In this document: positions 31,936-44,359 of the stretch, in pieces
Numbering within the stretch: the stretch's first letter is position 1
Layout: each line of letters opens with the position of its first letter
Origin: Rhabditoides inermis
Taxonomy: Eukaryota; Nematoda; Chromadorea; Rhabditida; Rhabditidae
Reading direction: 5' to 3'
Assembly: GCA_963966185.1 (NCBI GenBank)
Contig: CAWZYM010000247.1
Span: 101,001 to 165,000 of the forward strand
Length of the DNA: 64,000 nucleotides
Program-made: the position numbers and the translations under genes
Notes under the pieces: generated by a model
What the model saw: only the letters and a program-made list of their open reading frames with translations
Told to the model about the DNA's origin: nothing
Databases searched by the model: none

Positions 31936-34745
31936 CAATGCTGTTTTGTTATACATACTTTACATAAACATTCATCCTATTAAATGAACATGAAACATTT
32001 GTTCTTCAGGTCGATAGTATACGATTCAGTAACATCAAAAAAGTACAAACATGAACTAACAATTCAATTAGGAATAGACTTTTCATGATTTTTCGATTGG
32101 TTGTACCAAGAAAGTAATTGATTTCCTCTGTAGACGAAGCAAATATAATTCTTGTCTGTTTGTTGACTTCATGAGCTTCTTTTTTCACCTTTCAGTAATT
32201 TAATTAAATTGATTTATGATAATATGATTTTTAAAATTTGCAAGCTTAAAGTCTTAAAGTTGAATTGAAGTTTGAATATGGTTTTGTAATGTTGTGAATT
32301 TCAATTGCTACTAAAATAGGAGAAAAAGATAACCTGCAGGAGTTTTTTCATCGTCTCTTTGCACATCGTGTGGTTCTGCACCCTCTGTTTGGTCTCCCCA
32401 CTAAGAGTGGCTTGGTAGCTAGCAGCACATCAGGAAAGTAAGGTCAGGAGAATGGTCAGAAAGCGGGAGTCACAAACGATGAGAGTGAAAACGACAATGC
32501 GGCGATTGAGTAGAGTACTGATGATGATGAACCAACAACCTAACTGAATGCGAGTTTGAAATGAGTTGGTAGGATAATGAGCGGTTCAAAATGACCTATT
32601 CGAATTGAGTAACCTTTATTTCTATCGCATCATATTTCTCGCATTGTTCAATGGCGTTTCAAATTCAACGTTTTAAGTAACGCTAGCCCATAAAATGTTG
32701 TTTCGGTGTTTGGGAAAATAGTGATAAGATGTGCTTAATATAAAATAATATACGTGTGGTAAGCGCAGTGAGTTAGTTTTAACCGTTCATATTGCTGTCG
32801 CAAAGTACTTCGCGCTAAATGAATCGAATCGCGCTAAATGAATCGTTTTGCTAGTGTATCAAAATAGTTGATACACATGTAGTGATAAAGTGTGATGCGA
32901 GCGCCGGAATCCTTTCACTTTGTTATGCTACAGGGGCTTGTAAGAGGATTCCTTACATGCAGTTCACTTTCTCATGTAGCTTTCAATATATGCTTGTTTT
33001 TGCTATGGAAGACTCGCATGAGTGATGTATTTGCACTTTCGACCCGGCTGCAATTGAATCGCGCTTCGCACATGAGTGCTTATTGCATGCCTGTTTTTGA
33101 CTTGTCCAATGCCCCATGTGTCCCTAAAATGATATGCAAGAAACAGGAAGCTTTCATCCGAAAATTTCGAAAATTAAACATTGCCTTGAAGTTATTTTTC
33201 AAACAATTTTCGAAATCATATTGTAAAAACACCAAACTTTCAATTCTGTTTTTTGTCCTTTTTTGCGTAGCTGCAGCGTTTCCATTCTGTTTTTTTCTCA
33301 TCGTTATTTCATATTTCTCCCGGAAGTTGAAGAAAGTGCTAGGTTATTTTGTTTGTAAAAAGTTTGAATTTGCAAAAAAAAATCAAAAGTTTCTAATGAA
33401 ATGTTGAAATGGTAGTGGTGACGTTTTCAGAAAAAAAACTGGAAAGATAATGAATATTGATTTGCAGTGTCGCAAAAGAAGAAATGAAGAGAATGAGTTA
33501 ACACTGTGTCTGTTGCGATTGAAAAATTCACTACCTATCTATTTTATGGAGGAAACACATTCTGATCAACGTTCTTGCTCAATTTTGTATTTTTTCCCTT
33601 TTTTCTCAAGTATCTTTTTTGTTTTCATTGACGCCTGTCCATCTTGTTTTCTTGACCTTCTCGATTCTTTTTTCCTTCACACATTAATGTATCGTTTCTT
33701 CGAGAAAAAAAAAACTTTCTCCGCTTGTACGTGTATGTACGTGGCAAGTTGTTTGCTACAAGTTAAGAAAACTTATTGCTTCTTCTGTTTGTCATTTGCC
33801 AAAACTTCTCATAATACGTTTTTTATCTGCACTTTGTAATTTGTTTCCCCACAACTCTTGGCTGTTTCCACAAAATCGAAGGAGTTATATTTTCTCACGC
33901 TCATCCAATAACAGTGTTCTTTTGACAGTTTTATAAATTAGTTTTCTCACACTCGCTAATGTAAATGATCTGAACATGCGAACTATATAAAATATGTTCT
34001 TTTCACTTAACATGTACCTACCTTCCTCTTCCATGTATGTTCTTTCAATTCTGAATTTCACACATGAAGTATGAAAAATACGCTTTACTCTTTTAACTGA
34101 CTGAGCTCTGAAACAGTGTTGTTCTAAATGTCTTTTTTTGGAAGATGATAGACAAAAATTGCAACGCTACTTCACTAGATTGGCTTCATTATAGCCTCTC
34201 TATGTTTACATCCCATACACTTGTGGATTAAGTCTCTCTCCCTTTCTCCCTCTCTCTCTCTATCTCACTAACAAACACACCCACTCTTTCACTCATTCAC
34301 TCACTCACTCATTTACTCACTCATTATCTCACTCACTCTCTCTTTCTGCTGTATTTTCCAGTTTAGTCGCTATACATCTTTTTCCAACATTGACTCTTTC
34401 TATAATACATTATCGACAAGTTGAAAGTAGCTCAAGTTAGTTACAAATGTGTATTGTATGATGACGCAGTTTCGCGTATCACTGACGTTTGAGGTTTTGC
34501 TAGCTGAAATTAGGTTCGATGACTTGCACTATTTATTAGTGTGCATGATATTGCTGATGAGATAGAGATCTGTCAACGTGTTAACCTATCATTTGTTTTC
34601 TTCCCATTTTCTCTCTAACTCGTCAAGTTCTTTCTCTTTCCCACCTGTTATCAGCGACTCTCCGCGAAAACAACCCGCTCAGTTCGAGAGAAACTCATTT
34701 TCGCACGTTGAATCACGCGTTTTTATTCATCGACTTGTAGCGTTG
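31936..34745. other. Long AT-rich intergenic region
   Basis: 2.8 kb, rich in A/T. The frames at 32892-33407 and 33450-33839 are open on the plus strand but are Phe/Lys-rich translations of poly-T/poly-A sequence without introns or known motifs, so I do not call them. A CT/TCAC-rich stretch covers about 34230-34350. No RNA gene seen. Confidence 0.5.
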
Positions 34746-36536
34746 ATGATGGAATCGACCGCGGTTCACTCACACCATGTCATCGGCATTTCACCAGGTA
34801 CAATTGTTTTTGTTCTATGACAAACTCATCTGTTGTTGGCAGAGATCGTCACGTGCTTTCACTTTCTCTCGGCCAGCGTGGCAGTACTGCTCAATTGGTT
34901 CGTTGGTTTCGAAATCGGCGAAACACTGCTACGAGAGACGGATCGTGAGAGTGAGGGATGGAGATACTGCTGAGTGAGCGAGAGATTGAGAGGTTGAAAG
35001 AAGGCTACGTGCAGGTACACCCTGTTCCTGATTGCGACGAAGACTCCTCGCACGATGGGTTCGTACAAGTACGTGCTGGTCTCTACAACCCTCGGCGAGG
35101 CCTGTTTCGCCTTCTCCGATCTCATGACAAACACGAGGTGGGCGAGAGGCAGGCAGTTGCGAAAAGGGTTGATTTTTTTGATTCACAGAAACTGCATTTT
35201 GATTAAATCTCATGTTGAAAAGGAAAAGAAAACTAACTACAATAATACTATAGCTTTTGTTACAACTGTTCATTAAGGATAGCTGCTTCGCCTCCCTACC
35301 TCGTTTTCTCCTTCTACGGACTGTGCAACTATCACGCTGGCGGGAAGTGCGTAACGGCTGACTTTTATATGTACACTAGCTTTTTTTTCTAATTGCGTTT
35401 TCAACGCGTAGTTGTTTCCAGACTGTGCACGTACTGGTACGCGTCTCTGCTGCACTGTCTGTCGTTCACTGTGTCGGCCCTTCCGGTGGCGTTCGTCTAC
35501 CGCCACCACATCCTCACCCGCCGCGCCCCGCCCAGCAACCACATCATAGCCGTGTGCCTGCTCGTCTACCTACCCTCGCTCCTACACCTGGTGAGCGAGG
35601 CCAACGTCACATTGTTACCCCGTTTCTTGTTTTTGTAGAAAATGCTATACGGGTCAGATTTGTAGGTTTTGGTTAGAGAAGTGATTGTTGTTTAGAAAGG
35701 TATGCGTTGTAGTTTGCGGCGGCCAGCAACCGCCTGCCACCAGATGTTCTCCATTCACTGGTGGATCGAGTGATGCCGGATGTGAACGGAACCATCACAC
35801 ACTCCATACATGGAGTCAATCAATCGACGGTTCGTTGTGTTTCTAAGTTTGCAACAAGGTGATCACAGTTGTCTGCAGAAGCATAATTCTAGACTAGAAG
35901 TTCTAATTTCGCGTTTCAGTTGAATGGCTTCTACACGACATTCTATGCATCTGTGCCGCCGGTGCCGAGTTTCATCATTATTGTAATGTGAGTTCAGAAC
36001 TGCTTAACTCAATTTCGGGATTTTGTATCTTTGAAAAACAGCTATCGCCGGTGCACGATCCGATTGCTGGCAGACCACAAAATGAGTGAGGCGACAAAGA
36101 GAATGCACCGCATGCTGATTCAAGTGAGTGCATTCACAATCACAATTTGTTAGAATGGTTACTAGCGCTCCGGCGCGCTGTCGCGCGCCTCCGCGCTAGA
36201 TCATGAAAATGAGAAGAATAGAAATTCATACAAGTTTTTGTTATGATCAAAAATACTGTTTATTTACAATTTCTTAACATTTTGAATTAAAGTGATTATT
36301 AAAGTAGAGAAGATCAGTCGATTGATGTATTGATTGCACTGATAAGTATGTGGTCTAGAGGCGAAGCATTAATAATAATACCTGGTATGTCCTCGCTAAT
36401 ACCAAAAGAGCACCCGCACGCTACCGCGCGCTTCCGCTATCAATGTCTATGAATACATAGATCAATGATGATCATTATACATTTCTTTTTCTGAACTATA
36501 CTTTCCTTTGCTCATAAAAACTCTCTCTCTCATCTC

Positions 36537-36581
<45 letters not shown>

Positions 36582-36609
36582 TTCCTCTCCCTCTCCCTCT
36601 CTTTCTCTG

Positions 36610-36641
<32 letters not shown>

Positions 36642-39047
36642 TTCTCTCTCTTTCTCTTTCTCTCTCTTTCTCTCTCTTTCTCTCTCTTTCTCTCTTTTCT
36701 CTCCTCGTATTTCTTTTAGTGTTAATGCTACAAAAAAAAAGCAGATAAAGATTATTATAAAAAGAGAGAGCTTCGCTACAGCAACCTCTCTCCCTATTTC
36801 ATTTTCGCATTCTCTCTCACTTTCTTTCTCTCTCTCTGTCTCTCTCTATCTCCCCTTTTTTATCTAACTCTTCCTCTTTTTTTCCCTCCCTTCCTCTTTT
36901 TCCTTCTCTCAAGTCTCCTCTCGCATTTTTTTCTATTGTCAATGTAATGACAACATTACTCTTATTCGCTCTAATACTGCCTTTCTCTATATATATATAT
37001 GTTAATATGCTTCTTTCTAACTTTTCCTCCCTCCCTCTCTCTCCGTTCTTTGTCAATGCATTTTTAGAGATTGAAGTGAAACTTTTGCTTGGACATGGAG
37101 CTTACGCTGCCGGACAGCGAGCTTTTGATGGTTTTTTAACCGAATAATCAAAGCAAAATTGAGAACTATCACATTGTGGACTACAGCCGAGAACGTAAAC
37201 TCTACTATCTGCAAAGTTTCATACAAATTGGTTGTTCCTCACACCGTAACCAATAACGCTGAAATTTTCAGGTACGCACTATTTGTTGAAACTATTTGTT
37301 GAACGTATTTACGGAAATTGAAGCGGAGATGTTTCTTAGATGAGACACGTTCGCTGCGAACAGCTACAAAATCGATTACTTTCGTGGTTTTTCTTCGAAA
37401 TAAAGGCAATGAGTGTAATTGGAGAGTAATCACAAAGTGGACTGCGTCCTGAAGTAATATGTAAACTTTCTGGAGAGTTTCACGCAAAATCGGTTCAGTA
37501 TAAACGGAGATATGCACGCGGACACACAAGAAAAAGTTCACAAGTGATAATTTTTGGTGGTTTTTTGACCAAAAATAGAGGTAATGAAGACAAAATTGAG
37601 AACTATCACAGAGTGGATTGCATCAGAAGACGTAAACCTAACTATCTCAAACGTTTAATGCAAATTGGTTTTGTATGAATCGAGTTATGACCGCGGAAAT
37701 ACTAAAAATCGCAAAAGTGAGGCGAGAGCGCGCGCGCGGCTCTTGCTAATTTGGCTATATTTTCCTTACACCGTAACCAATGATGATTAAACTTGCAGGT
37801 TAGTGACAGAACTATTTGTTGAAAGTAGTTACAGAACAAGATGCGAAACTGTTTCTTAGGTGAGAAGCTTTTGCAGCGGACAGCACAAAAATCGGCGAAT
37901 TTTGAGGTTTTTCTACCAAATATAGGCAATGAGTGTAATTGGAGAGTAATCACAAAGTGGACTGCATCCTGAAGTACTATGTAAACTTTTCGCAAAGTTT
38001 GACGCAAATCGGTTCGGTAGAAACGGAGTTATGCCCGCGGACACACAAGAAAAAGTGCAAAAGTGACCATTTTTGGTGGTTTTTTGACCAAATATGGACG
38101 TAGAGGAAGAGTTGAGAGGTGCCTGAATTTTGTCGTCGTCCTTGGAAGAGAACACAACTTTTCACCAAGTTTCATGTGAATCGGTTGAGTTTGAAGCTAG
38201 TTATGACTCTGGAATGACGGACACCATAGGACATTTTAGTAGAAAAGGCGATAACGAAAATCGCCAGAGTAAGAACATTGCAATTGAAATACATAGCCGG
38301 GCTCGAGTGTCCGATATTATTCGCGATCATTGCATTGAGTGTGAGACTCAAACAGCCTCACTAGCTTTTTTTCGGTTTGGATTTTCGTAATGGTGTCGCA
38401 ATTAATTAGAAGAAAGTGGACTGGAATCTTGTACGATCTACTAACTACTACGTTCTACGTTTTGATACGCAGGCAGGTGCGCTAACGCCTACCGTAATCA
38501 ATAAAGGAGTCCAACGTGATGATGAACTTTTGCAGGGTCTCACTTTGCAATCCTGTTCGTTTTCTATCGTTTTCTTAGCCGCTATTATATTCTACATGGG
38601 AACCGCAGGAGTATGGACAGGGCCGTGGCAGGTGAGAGGGAGAGGGAGAGAGAGACAGACAGACAGACAGACAGATAGAGAGACAGAGAGAGACAGACAG
38701 ACAGAGAGAGAGAGGAGAGAGAGAGAGAGACAGAGAGAAGGAGGTAGTAACAACAGAGATGATGATAATAGTGATTTGTTGGTGACTGGAAAAACAACAG
38801 CGAACGAACGCAATTTCAAATACATAGTTCACATGCACACACATAACAAACAAAACAAACGCGTGAGAAACACTTTTCAATTGAGGAGCGCCTCGTCTTC
38901 TCGGTGGTGTCTGTGCACATGGTTCTCTCTCCACTCACCACTCTCCATGTCATCACTCCCTTCCGACGCGCGTGGCACGCGCACCTCCGCCGCCTTATCA
39001 ACGCCTTACACACATCCACCTCCGAGTCACAAGAAACTTTTCTTTGA
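34746..39047 (+). CDS. srd-type 7TM serpentine receptor with a 2.4-kb intron
   Basis: Exons 34746-34797, 34843-34897, 35015-35137, 35278-35346, 35422-35590, 35713-35829, 35920-35987, 36042-36123, 38536-38631 and 38886-39047 join in phase to 330 residues. Class features: VLLNWYTLFLIATKTPRTMG after TM1, FYGLCNYHAGGKLC before TM3, ALPVAFVYRHHILTR at the end of TM3, ATKRMHRMLIQGLTLQS leading into TM6, and a TM7 with SPLTTLHVITPFRR. These fit the srd family. Intron 8 (36124-38535) is 2.4 kb and consists of CT repeats and a decayed tandem repeat, but the flanking exons fit exactly in phase and in family order. The gene ends 467 bp from the convergent collagen B. Confidence 0.88.
36164..36439. repeat. 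GC-rich word duplicated in direct orientation
   Basis: Two similar GC-rich blocks, 36164-36198 (GCGCTCCGGCGCGCTGTCGC...) and 36408-36439 (GAGCACCCGCACGCTACCGC...), flank about 210 bp of AT-rich sequence inside the receptor intron. They stand out from the local composition and may be ends of a small element. Confidence 0.4.
36524..36706. repeat. (CT)n/(CTTT)n microsatellite
   Basis: About 180 bp of CT repeats with interspersed TTTC units in the long receptor intron. A second CT-rich stretch follows at about 36790-36910. Confidence 0.9.
37131..38180. repeat. Decayed tandem repeat, about 520-bp period
   Basis: The marker GGCAATGAGTGTAATTGGAG occurs at 37405 and 37925, offset 520. Around both are shared phrases such as ATCACAAAGTGGACTGC, CGGACACACAAGAAAAAGT and GGTTTTTTGACCAAA. 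Shorter related units (ATTGAGAACTATCACA at about 37158 and 37594) lie between. The open frames in this region are by-products of the repeat, not genes. Confidence 0.75.
38634..38734. repeat. GACA/GAGA microsatellite
   Basis: A GA-rich tract with a (GACA) core directly follows the donor of the receptor exon ending at 38631. Confidence 0.85.
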
Positions 39048-39514
39048 TTCATAGACGGTCTTGTGATGCTTTAAAGAGTGCACAACACTAAGAAAACGGA
39101 GCGAATCGAGGACGTTAATTCCGAATCGATTGGTCATCTTGATTGTCAAAAAAAACGTCAAGTTGTACGACGCATGACAAAGACAAAATCATGACATTAA
39201 AGTATTGGGGGTAGAAACGAGAGGGGGTAGAAACGAGTTCACAGTTCACAACTACCTCCATCATTGTACAATCAACTTCGGCGTCATTCTATTGACGATT
39301 ATGCTTTGCTGCTTGTTTGCGATTGAACATAACATTATGACTGGGAAAAAGAGAAGAAGAGAGGAAAAGACAGGCAACAAGGAGATTCATGGGTTTCTTT
39401 CACATAAGTATGTCAACCATTACATACTTTTCAAACAACACAAATGCAGATTGAAAGTATTTATTCCTTCGTCTTTTATTATAGCTGATGTTATTATAGC
39501 TGCTTCGATCATGT
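39048..39514. other. Convergent intergenic region
   Basis: It lies between the 3' ends of the srd-type receptor (+) and collagen B (-). A minus-strand AATAAA (forward TTTATT, 39460-39465) lies about 50 bp past the collagen stop. No further gene seen. Confidence 0.6.
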
Positions 39515-40548
39515 TTAGCGCCGAGTTCCGTCCTCGAAGAAGACTCCTCCGTCGATGGCGCAATACTTGGGGCAGATTCCCTTTTCTCCCGCTCCTCCAG
39601 GAGGTCCAGCCTGTCCGGGCGATCCGGGGTTTCCGTCCGATCCCGGTTGTCCGTTGGGTCCGGGCGGTCCCTTGGGTCCAGGCTGTCCGGGTGATCCATT
39701 ACCTCCGGGCTGTCCGTCGCTGCCGGGAGGTCCCTGAGGTCCGGGTGGTCCAGCGGGTCCAGGCGCTCCGGGAGCGAGCGGCTCGGAAGGCGCAGGCGTT
39801 CCGGGCTCACCGGGTCCTCCAGGTGCTCCCGGGTTTCCAGCGGGTCCAGGCGGTCCCTTGGGTCCGGGCTCTCCAGGCGCCGCATCTCCTCCAGGCTGTC
39901 CAGGCTGTCCAGGCGATCCCGGGTCTCCAGGAGGTCCCTGAGGTCCAGGTGGTCCGGGAGGTCCGCCGGGACAGGGCTTGCAGGGCGGAGGAGTGACCGG
40001 CTCACAAGGCTGCTGCGGCGGCTTTCCGGGGTTGCCGGGCAGTCCGGGCGCGCCGGGCTTTCCTGGCTTGCCTGGCTTGCCGGGTGTCCCAGCAGGCCCG
40101 GCTGGTCCAGCCACGCAGCAGTCGGAACAGCTTCCCCCCTGTGTCTGCCCGCCTCCCGTCACTGCCGCGTCCGAGTACGCACCCCTAGCCGTGCGGTTGT
40201 GGGTAGTGACGGCGCCCTTCAGATGGTGCACTTCGCTCCAGATGTCCTTGGCCGAACCCTGAAAAAAGAAAATGTGAACAATTTATTTTGTCAACAGCGC
40301 TGCGAACGCATTAATTCGCACTGATAAATTCACTGACTGAACGACGAGGAAATCACTCTCATGCCACTTACAAAATCTCTGCTTACCTTGCAAAAAGTGA
40401 TCTCGTTCTCCATGGTCCTCTTGACGTGGTGGACGTAGTTGTACACCATTGGGAGGGTGACGCACACCGAGAGGACGGCGACCACCGAGAAGGTGACGGC
40501 CGAGTAGGCGACGAAGCGGTACGCCTTCACCCTCGTCTCGAGGTCCAT
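39515..40548 (-). CDS. Cuticle collagen B
   Basis: Two exons, 40548-40387 and 40258-39515, give 301 residues. The N-terminal signal-anchor region reads [26 protein letters not shown] is an RXXR processing site. CSDCC precedes the first Gly-X-Y block, [12 protein letters not shown] separates it from the main Gly-X-Y domain, and the protein ends [19 protein letters not shown]. The single intron follows codon 54, as in collagen D. A TATA box lies about 50 bp upstream. The protein would be secreted as a trimer into the exoskeleton; its developmental stage cannot be read from sequence. Confidence 0.95.
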
Positions 40549-41221
40549 GATGGAAGAGAGGAGTTGTTGTTGCCGGCCCGCCGACCCCGCCATCCTTATA
40601 TACCAACAACAATTAGATGGGGTGAGTGTGAAAGAACCGGCTAGCGAGGGGCGAGTGTAAACCAGTAAGTTGTAGCGAGGAAGAGAGAGAGAGAGGGAGT
40701 GAGGAGAGGAGAGGGTTGGAATGAGGAATTGAGAGGGAGACGGCGCCACTCGGACACGGTGACGCTAAGAGCACTCACTCGCTGGTAGCAGTACTGCCGC
40801 GGGGGCGTGTGGCCATAGCCCGCAGGCGTGTCGACTACCAGTTTACACACATACACTCTATCAGTCCAGATTGACAAGCCGGTCGAGCGACCGGCGCGCT
40901 TTTGCCATTCTTTCCCTTTCCTCCAGCTCTCGAAAGCCCTGCATGTGAGTAAAAAGAATTAAACAAGTTTAATCACCTTCATTTATTTTTTGTCATGCGT
41001 CGTAAAACTGGACGTTTTTTGACAATCGAGATGACTAATCGACTCGGAATTAGCGTCCTCGATTCGCTCCATCCCCTTATTAGTGTTGTGCACTCTTTAC
41101 AGTGCTAGCCGAGCAGTGTATGTTTTCACTTTCGTCCGGCAAGATGGTGACCTTTGATGGGAATCGTGAATAACCACTATGAGAGTTGCTTCGTCATCTT
41201 TCCTCTATGCCTCTCTCTATG

Positions 41222-41290
<69 letters not shown>

Positions 41291-41547
41291 GGCCAAATTG
41301 CCCCATCCACAACTACAACCTAACAAACAAGTGGCGATCGTTTCAAGCGAGAGAAGAAAAGACCAGTTATGCGCGCGCAATCACAATGCTACAATCGCTC
41401 GCCGGTCGATCGAACGAAAGCAACAAAGCAGTTCCATAAAGATAGTGTCACCAACCAAATTGAGTGATTGAATCATGGTGTTGTGTTTATTGATGTATTG
41501 AGAAGAGCGTGCGAGCAACGAAAATAGAGGAAACGAGTCGAAACACG

Positions 41548-41584
<37 letters not shown>

Positions 41585-41766
41585 TCTCGCTCTTCCCTTC
41601 CAAGCGCCGCTCCTTTTTTCGGAATACTAGCGTGTAATCATGCGTGACCGTTTCTCGCATTGTATTTCCATCATAGCCTCGCATATAGTAAACGAGTTTC
41701 ACTGATTCATATTCACAAACTGTGCGTTGTGCAATGCATTTATGCAATGAGGGACACTGTGCGGTT
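40549..41766. other. Collagen intergenic region with CT microsatellites
   Basis: A minus-strand TATATAA (forward 40596-40602) serves collagen B. Long CT runs lie at 41209-41285 and 41550-41588. A minus-strand AATAAA (forward 41486-41491) could end the collagen C transcript. No additional gene recognised. Confidence 0.6.
40596..40602 (-). promoter_or_regulatory. TATA box of collagen B
   Basis: TATATAA on the minus strand, about 50 bp upstream of the start codon at 40548. Confidence 0.75.
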
Positions 41767-42704
41767 TTACTTCCTGCGGGTTCCGTCCTCGAAGAAGACT
41801 CCTCCGTCGATGGCGCAGTACTTGGGGCAGATTCCCCTCTCTCCCGCTCCTCCAGACTGTCCCGGCTGTCCCGGCTGTCCGGGCTGTCCGTCGTTTCCGG
41901 GCATTCCGTTGTGTCCGGGCGGTCCCTTGGGTCCAGCCGGTCCGGGTCCGCCTCCGATTCCAGGAGCTCCGGGCATGCCGGGCGGTCCAGAAGGTCCGGG
42001 ACGACCAGCGGGTCCAGGCGCTCCAACAGTCGCTCCAGCTCCGTATGCCGGCGCTCCGGGGTTGCCAGGGGCTCCGGGTTGTCCGGGTGCTCCGTCGTTT
42101 CCGCGGGGTCCCTTCTGTCCGGGCGCTCCCGGCATGCCTCCGCCCACGCTGCGGCCAGCCGGTCCGTCCATGCCAGCGTCTCCCATGGGTCCCGGGTGTC
42201 CGGGAGGTCCAGGAGGTCCGGGAGGACAGGGCCTGCAGGGCGGCGGCTGCACAGGCTCGCACGGCATGTTGAGCAGCTTTCCGGGAGCTCCGGCCAGACC
42301 GGAAGTGCCGGGATGTCCGTGGTGTCCGTTCCTTCCGGGAGGTCCGGGCGGGCCAGGCGGGCCGGGCAGACAGCAGGAGTCGCAGCTGCCGGTCGAGGAT
42401 CCGTACGCCGCACGCGCCACACGGGTGTGGTTGAGGGGCAGGTTGCGGAGACGAGCCACCTGATCGAAGATGTCCGCGGCAGCGTCCTGAAACTATGCTG
42501 TAAAGAGGGAAAGAGAGAAAGAGAAATGACACGCACCTTGCAGAAGTCGACCTCGATCTGGACTCCTTCCCTGGTGGCGCGCACGTAGCTGTATGTCATG
42601 GGGAGGGCGAGAGCCACGGCCAGCACTGACACGACGGAGAAGGTGACGGCGGCGTAGGCGAGCCACTGCCACAGCCGCACGCGCTGCTCCAACTCGGACG
42701 ACAT
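41767..42704 (-). CDS. Cuticle collagen C
   Basis: Exons 42704-42537 and 42486-41767 give 295 residues. The N-terminus ([20 protein letters not shown]) differs more from collagens B and D than they do from each other. TRVAR is the likely protease site. CDSCC and [12 protein letters not shown] flank the first triple-helical block. The main helix has interruptions near [13 protein letters not shown] and AYGAGATV. The end reads [20 protein letters not shown], one Lys longer than the others. The intron position (after codon 56) is homologous to that of B and D. The gene follows collagen D in the same direction. Confidence 0.95.
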
Positions 42705-43378
42705 CGCCAAGCCTGTGTCTGTCTCCTTCTCAGCGCCCCCTTTTATACTGAAAGTGAAGGCGCGCGCTCGCATTTTTCGCACGCGCGCATTCACTTTCTC
42801 TGAACCGGTAACCGCTCTAAATTGGTAGACTAAAAAGCCGGCAAGAGAGAATGTGATTCCTACTAGGGTCAATGCTTTTTTAGTTGAAGAGGAAAAATGA
42901 AGTGGGCACACTCAAAAACAGAGTCGTCGAATACCAGGCAACTGTCTTTTGAAATTGACGTAAAGCAACCAACCACTTTTAGTTAGTCTTTCTTCAGCGG
43001 TTTGCCAAAACAACAACGTCGTATCATTTTCGCGTTCGCGTTCGTGTGAAATACTGAAATCTGAGATGTCGGATCTGAGAAATCAGAGTGCGTTCGCGGA
43101 CGACGGCAGAAAAACTCGTTCCCGCCGCGCGCACAGACATTTCAGATTTTGGCGTTCCTTCTCCACGTTACTGAAATATCCATTTCAGTCCGCTCACTCA
43201 GTGAATGATTCCGTTTCATTCTCCGTATTCCCGTTCTCTCATGATCCAGGTTATTGTCTCTTCAACACACCCAATACCCAATCATATACAAACGTTCGGG
43301 TTTTCTTCAAATAATTTATTATCACGTTGAAAGACAGTGTGATGTGTAATTGCACCGAAGTGTGGCGGCGGCGGCTGC
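42705..43378. other. Intergenic between collagens C and D
   Basis: It holds the collagen C TATA element and, at 43315-43320, a forward TTTATT that is a minus-strand AATAAA about 60 bp past the collagen D stop. Nothing else recognised. Confidence 0.6.
42741..42747 (-). promoter_or_regulatory. TATA box of collagen C
   Basis: TATAAAA on the minus strand, about 40 bp upstream of the start codon at 42704. Confidence 0.75.
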
Positions 43379-44359
43379 TTAGCGGCGGGTTCCGTCCTCG
43401 AAGAAGATGCCTCCGTCGATGGCGCAGTACTTGGGGCAGATTCCGCGCTCTCCGTCGTCTCCGGGAGGTCCGGGAGGTCCCTGGAGTCCGGGCTTGCCGT
43501 CCTGTCCGGCCTCTCCGTCGGGTCCGGGCACTCCCTTCTGTCCGGGCTGTCCAGGAGGTCCGTCGGCTCCGGGGATTCCGGGCGCGCCGGCGGGTCCCTC
43601 GGGACCGGTCTGTCCGTTGGGTCCGGGCTCTCCAGGCTGCACGGGCTCGCAGTGCGCAGGCTCTCCGGCCTCTCCGGGCACTCCAGGGGCACCAGTGTGT
43701 CCGCGTGCTCCAGGGGGTCCCTTAGGTCCAGGCTCTCCAGGGGCGGCGTCACGTCCAGGCTGTCCGAGCTCTCCAGGCGTTCCAGCGTCTCCCTGGGGTC
43801 CGGGAGGTCCGGGAGGTCCGGGAGGTCCCTGGGGGCACTCCTTGCAGGGCGGAGGAGTGATGATCTCGCAAGGCTTCTGGGGCGGGCGTCCAGGGTTTCC
43901 GGGAAGACCGGGCGCTCCGGGCTTTCCGGGCTTTCCGGGCTTTCCAGGTCCTCCGGGGGGTCCGCGGGGTCCGGGCTGGCAGCAGTTCTCGCAGCTTCCT
44001 CCATCGATGGCGGTTCCGTGGTAGAATCCGGCGACGGCTCCCTCTTCTCCAGCCTGACGGGCGGTCCTGTTGGCACGAGGCAGCTGCGACTTCAGCACAC
44101 GCACATCAGCCCACACATCACGCACCTGGCCCTGAAAGAGAGAGGGTTGAGAGAGAAAGAGGGAAGAGATAAAGGAAAGAGGGGGAGGCTAACGGACCTT
44201 GCAGGCAGCGGCCTCGCTCTGGAGCTGGGCGCGTACGTGGTGCACGTAGTTGTATACGACGGGGAGGGTGACGCACACCGAGAGTACAGCGACCACCGAG
44301 AAGACGACGGCCGAGTAGGCAACGAAGCGATACGCCTTGATCTTCGTGTCGATATCCAT
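43379..44359 (-). CDS. Cuticle collagen D
   Basis: Exons 44359-44198 and 44131-43379 give 304 residues. The signal-anchor region [16 protein letters not shown] (here [20 protein letters not shown]) is nearly the same as in collagen B. NRTAR is the processing site. CENCC and [12 protein letters not shown] bracket the first helix. An extra Cys in the main helix ([12 protein letters not shown]) is absent from B and C and could form another intermolecular bond. The end is [20 protein letters not shown] and D look like the closest pair and probably arose by tandem duplication. Confidence 0.95.

Noticed and set aside
32892..33839. Two long plus-strand frames (171 and 129 codons)
   Set aside because: Phe, Lys and Cys-rich translations of A/T runs, no introns, no known domain, no promoter signal; chance frames are more likely.
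36508..36867. Ser/Leu-rich frames in CT repeats here and elsewhere
   Set aside because: They are translations of microsatellites and not genes.
37239..38168. Minus-strand frames with similar sequences in the 37-38 kb repeat
   Set aside because: Their similarity comes from the decayed tandem repeat in a receptor intron, and no codon structure is preserved.
41660..42588. Long plus-strand and alternate minus frames over the collagens
   Set aside because: Gly-X-Y codon bias opens all six frames; only the frame with Cys knots and the CPKYC end is real. The same holds at 31.2-31.9, 39.5-40.2 and 43.4-44.4 kb.
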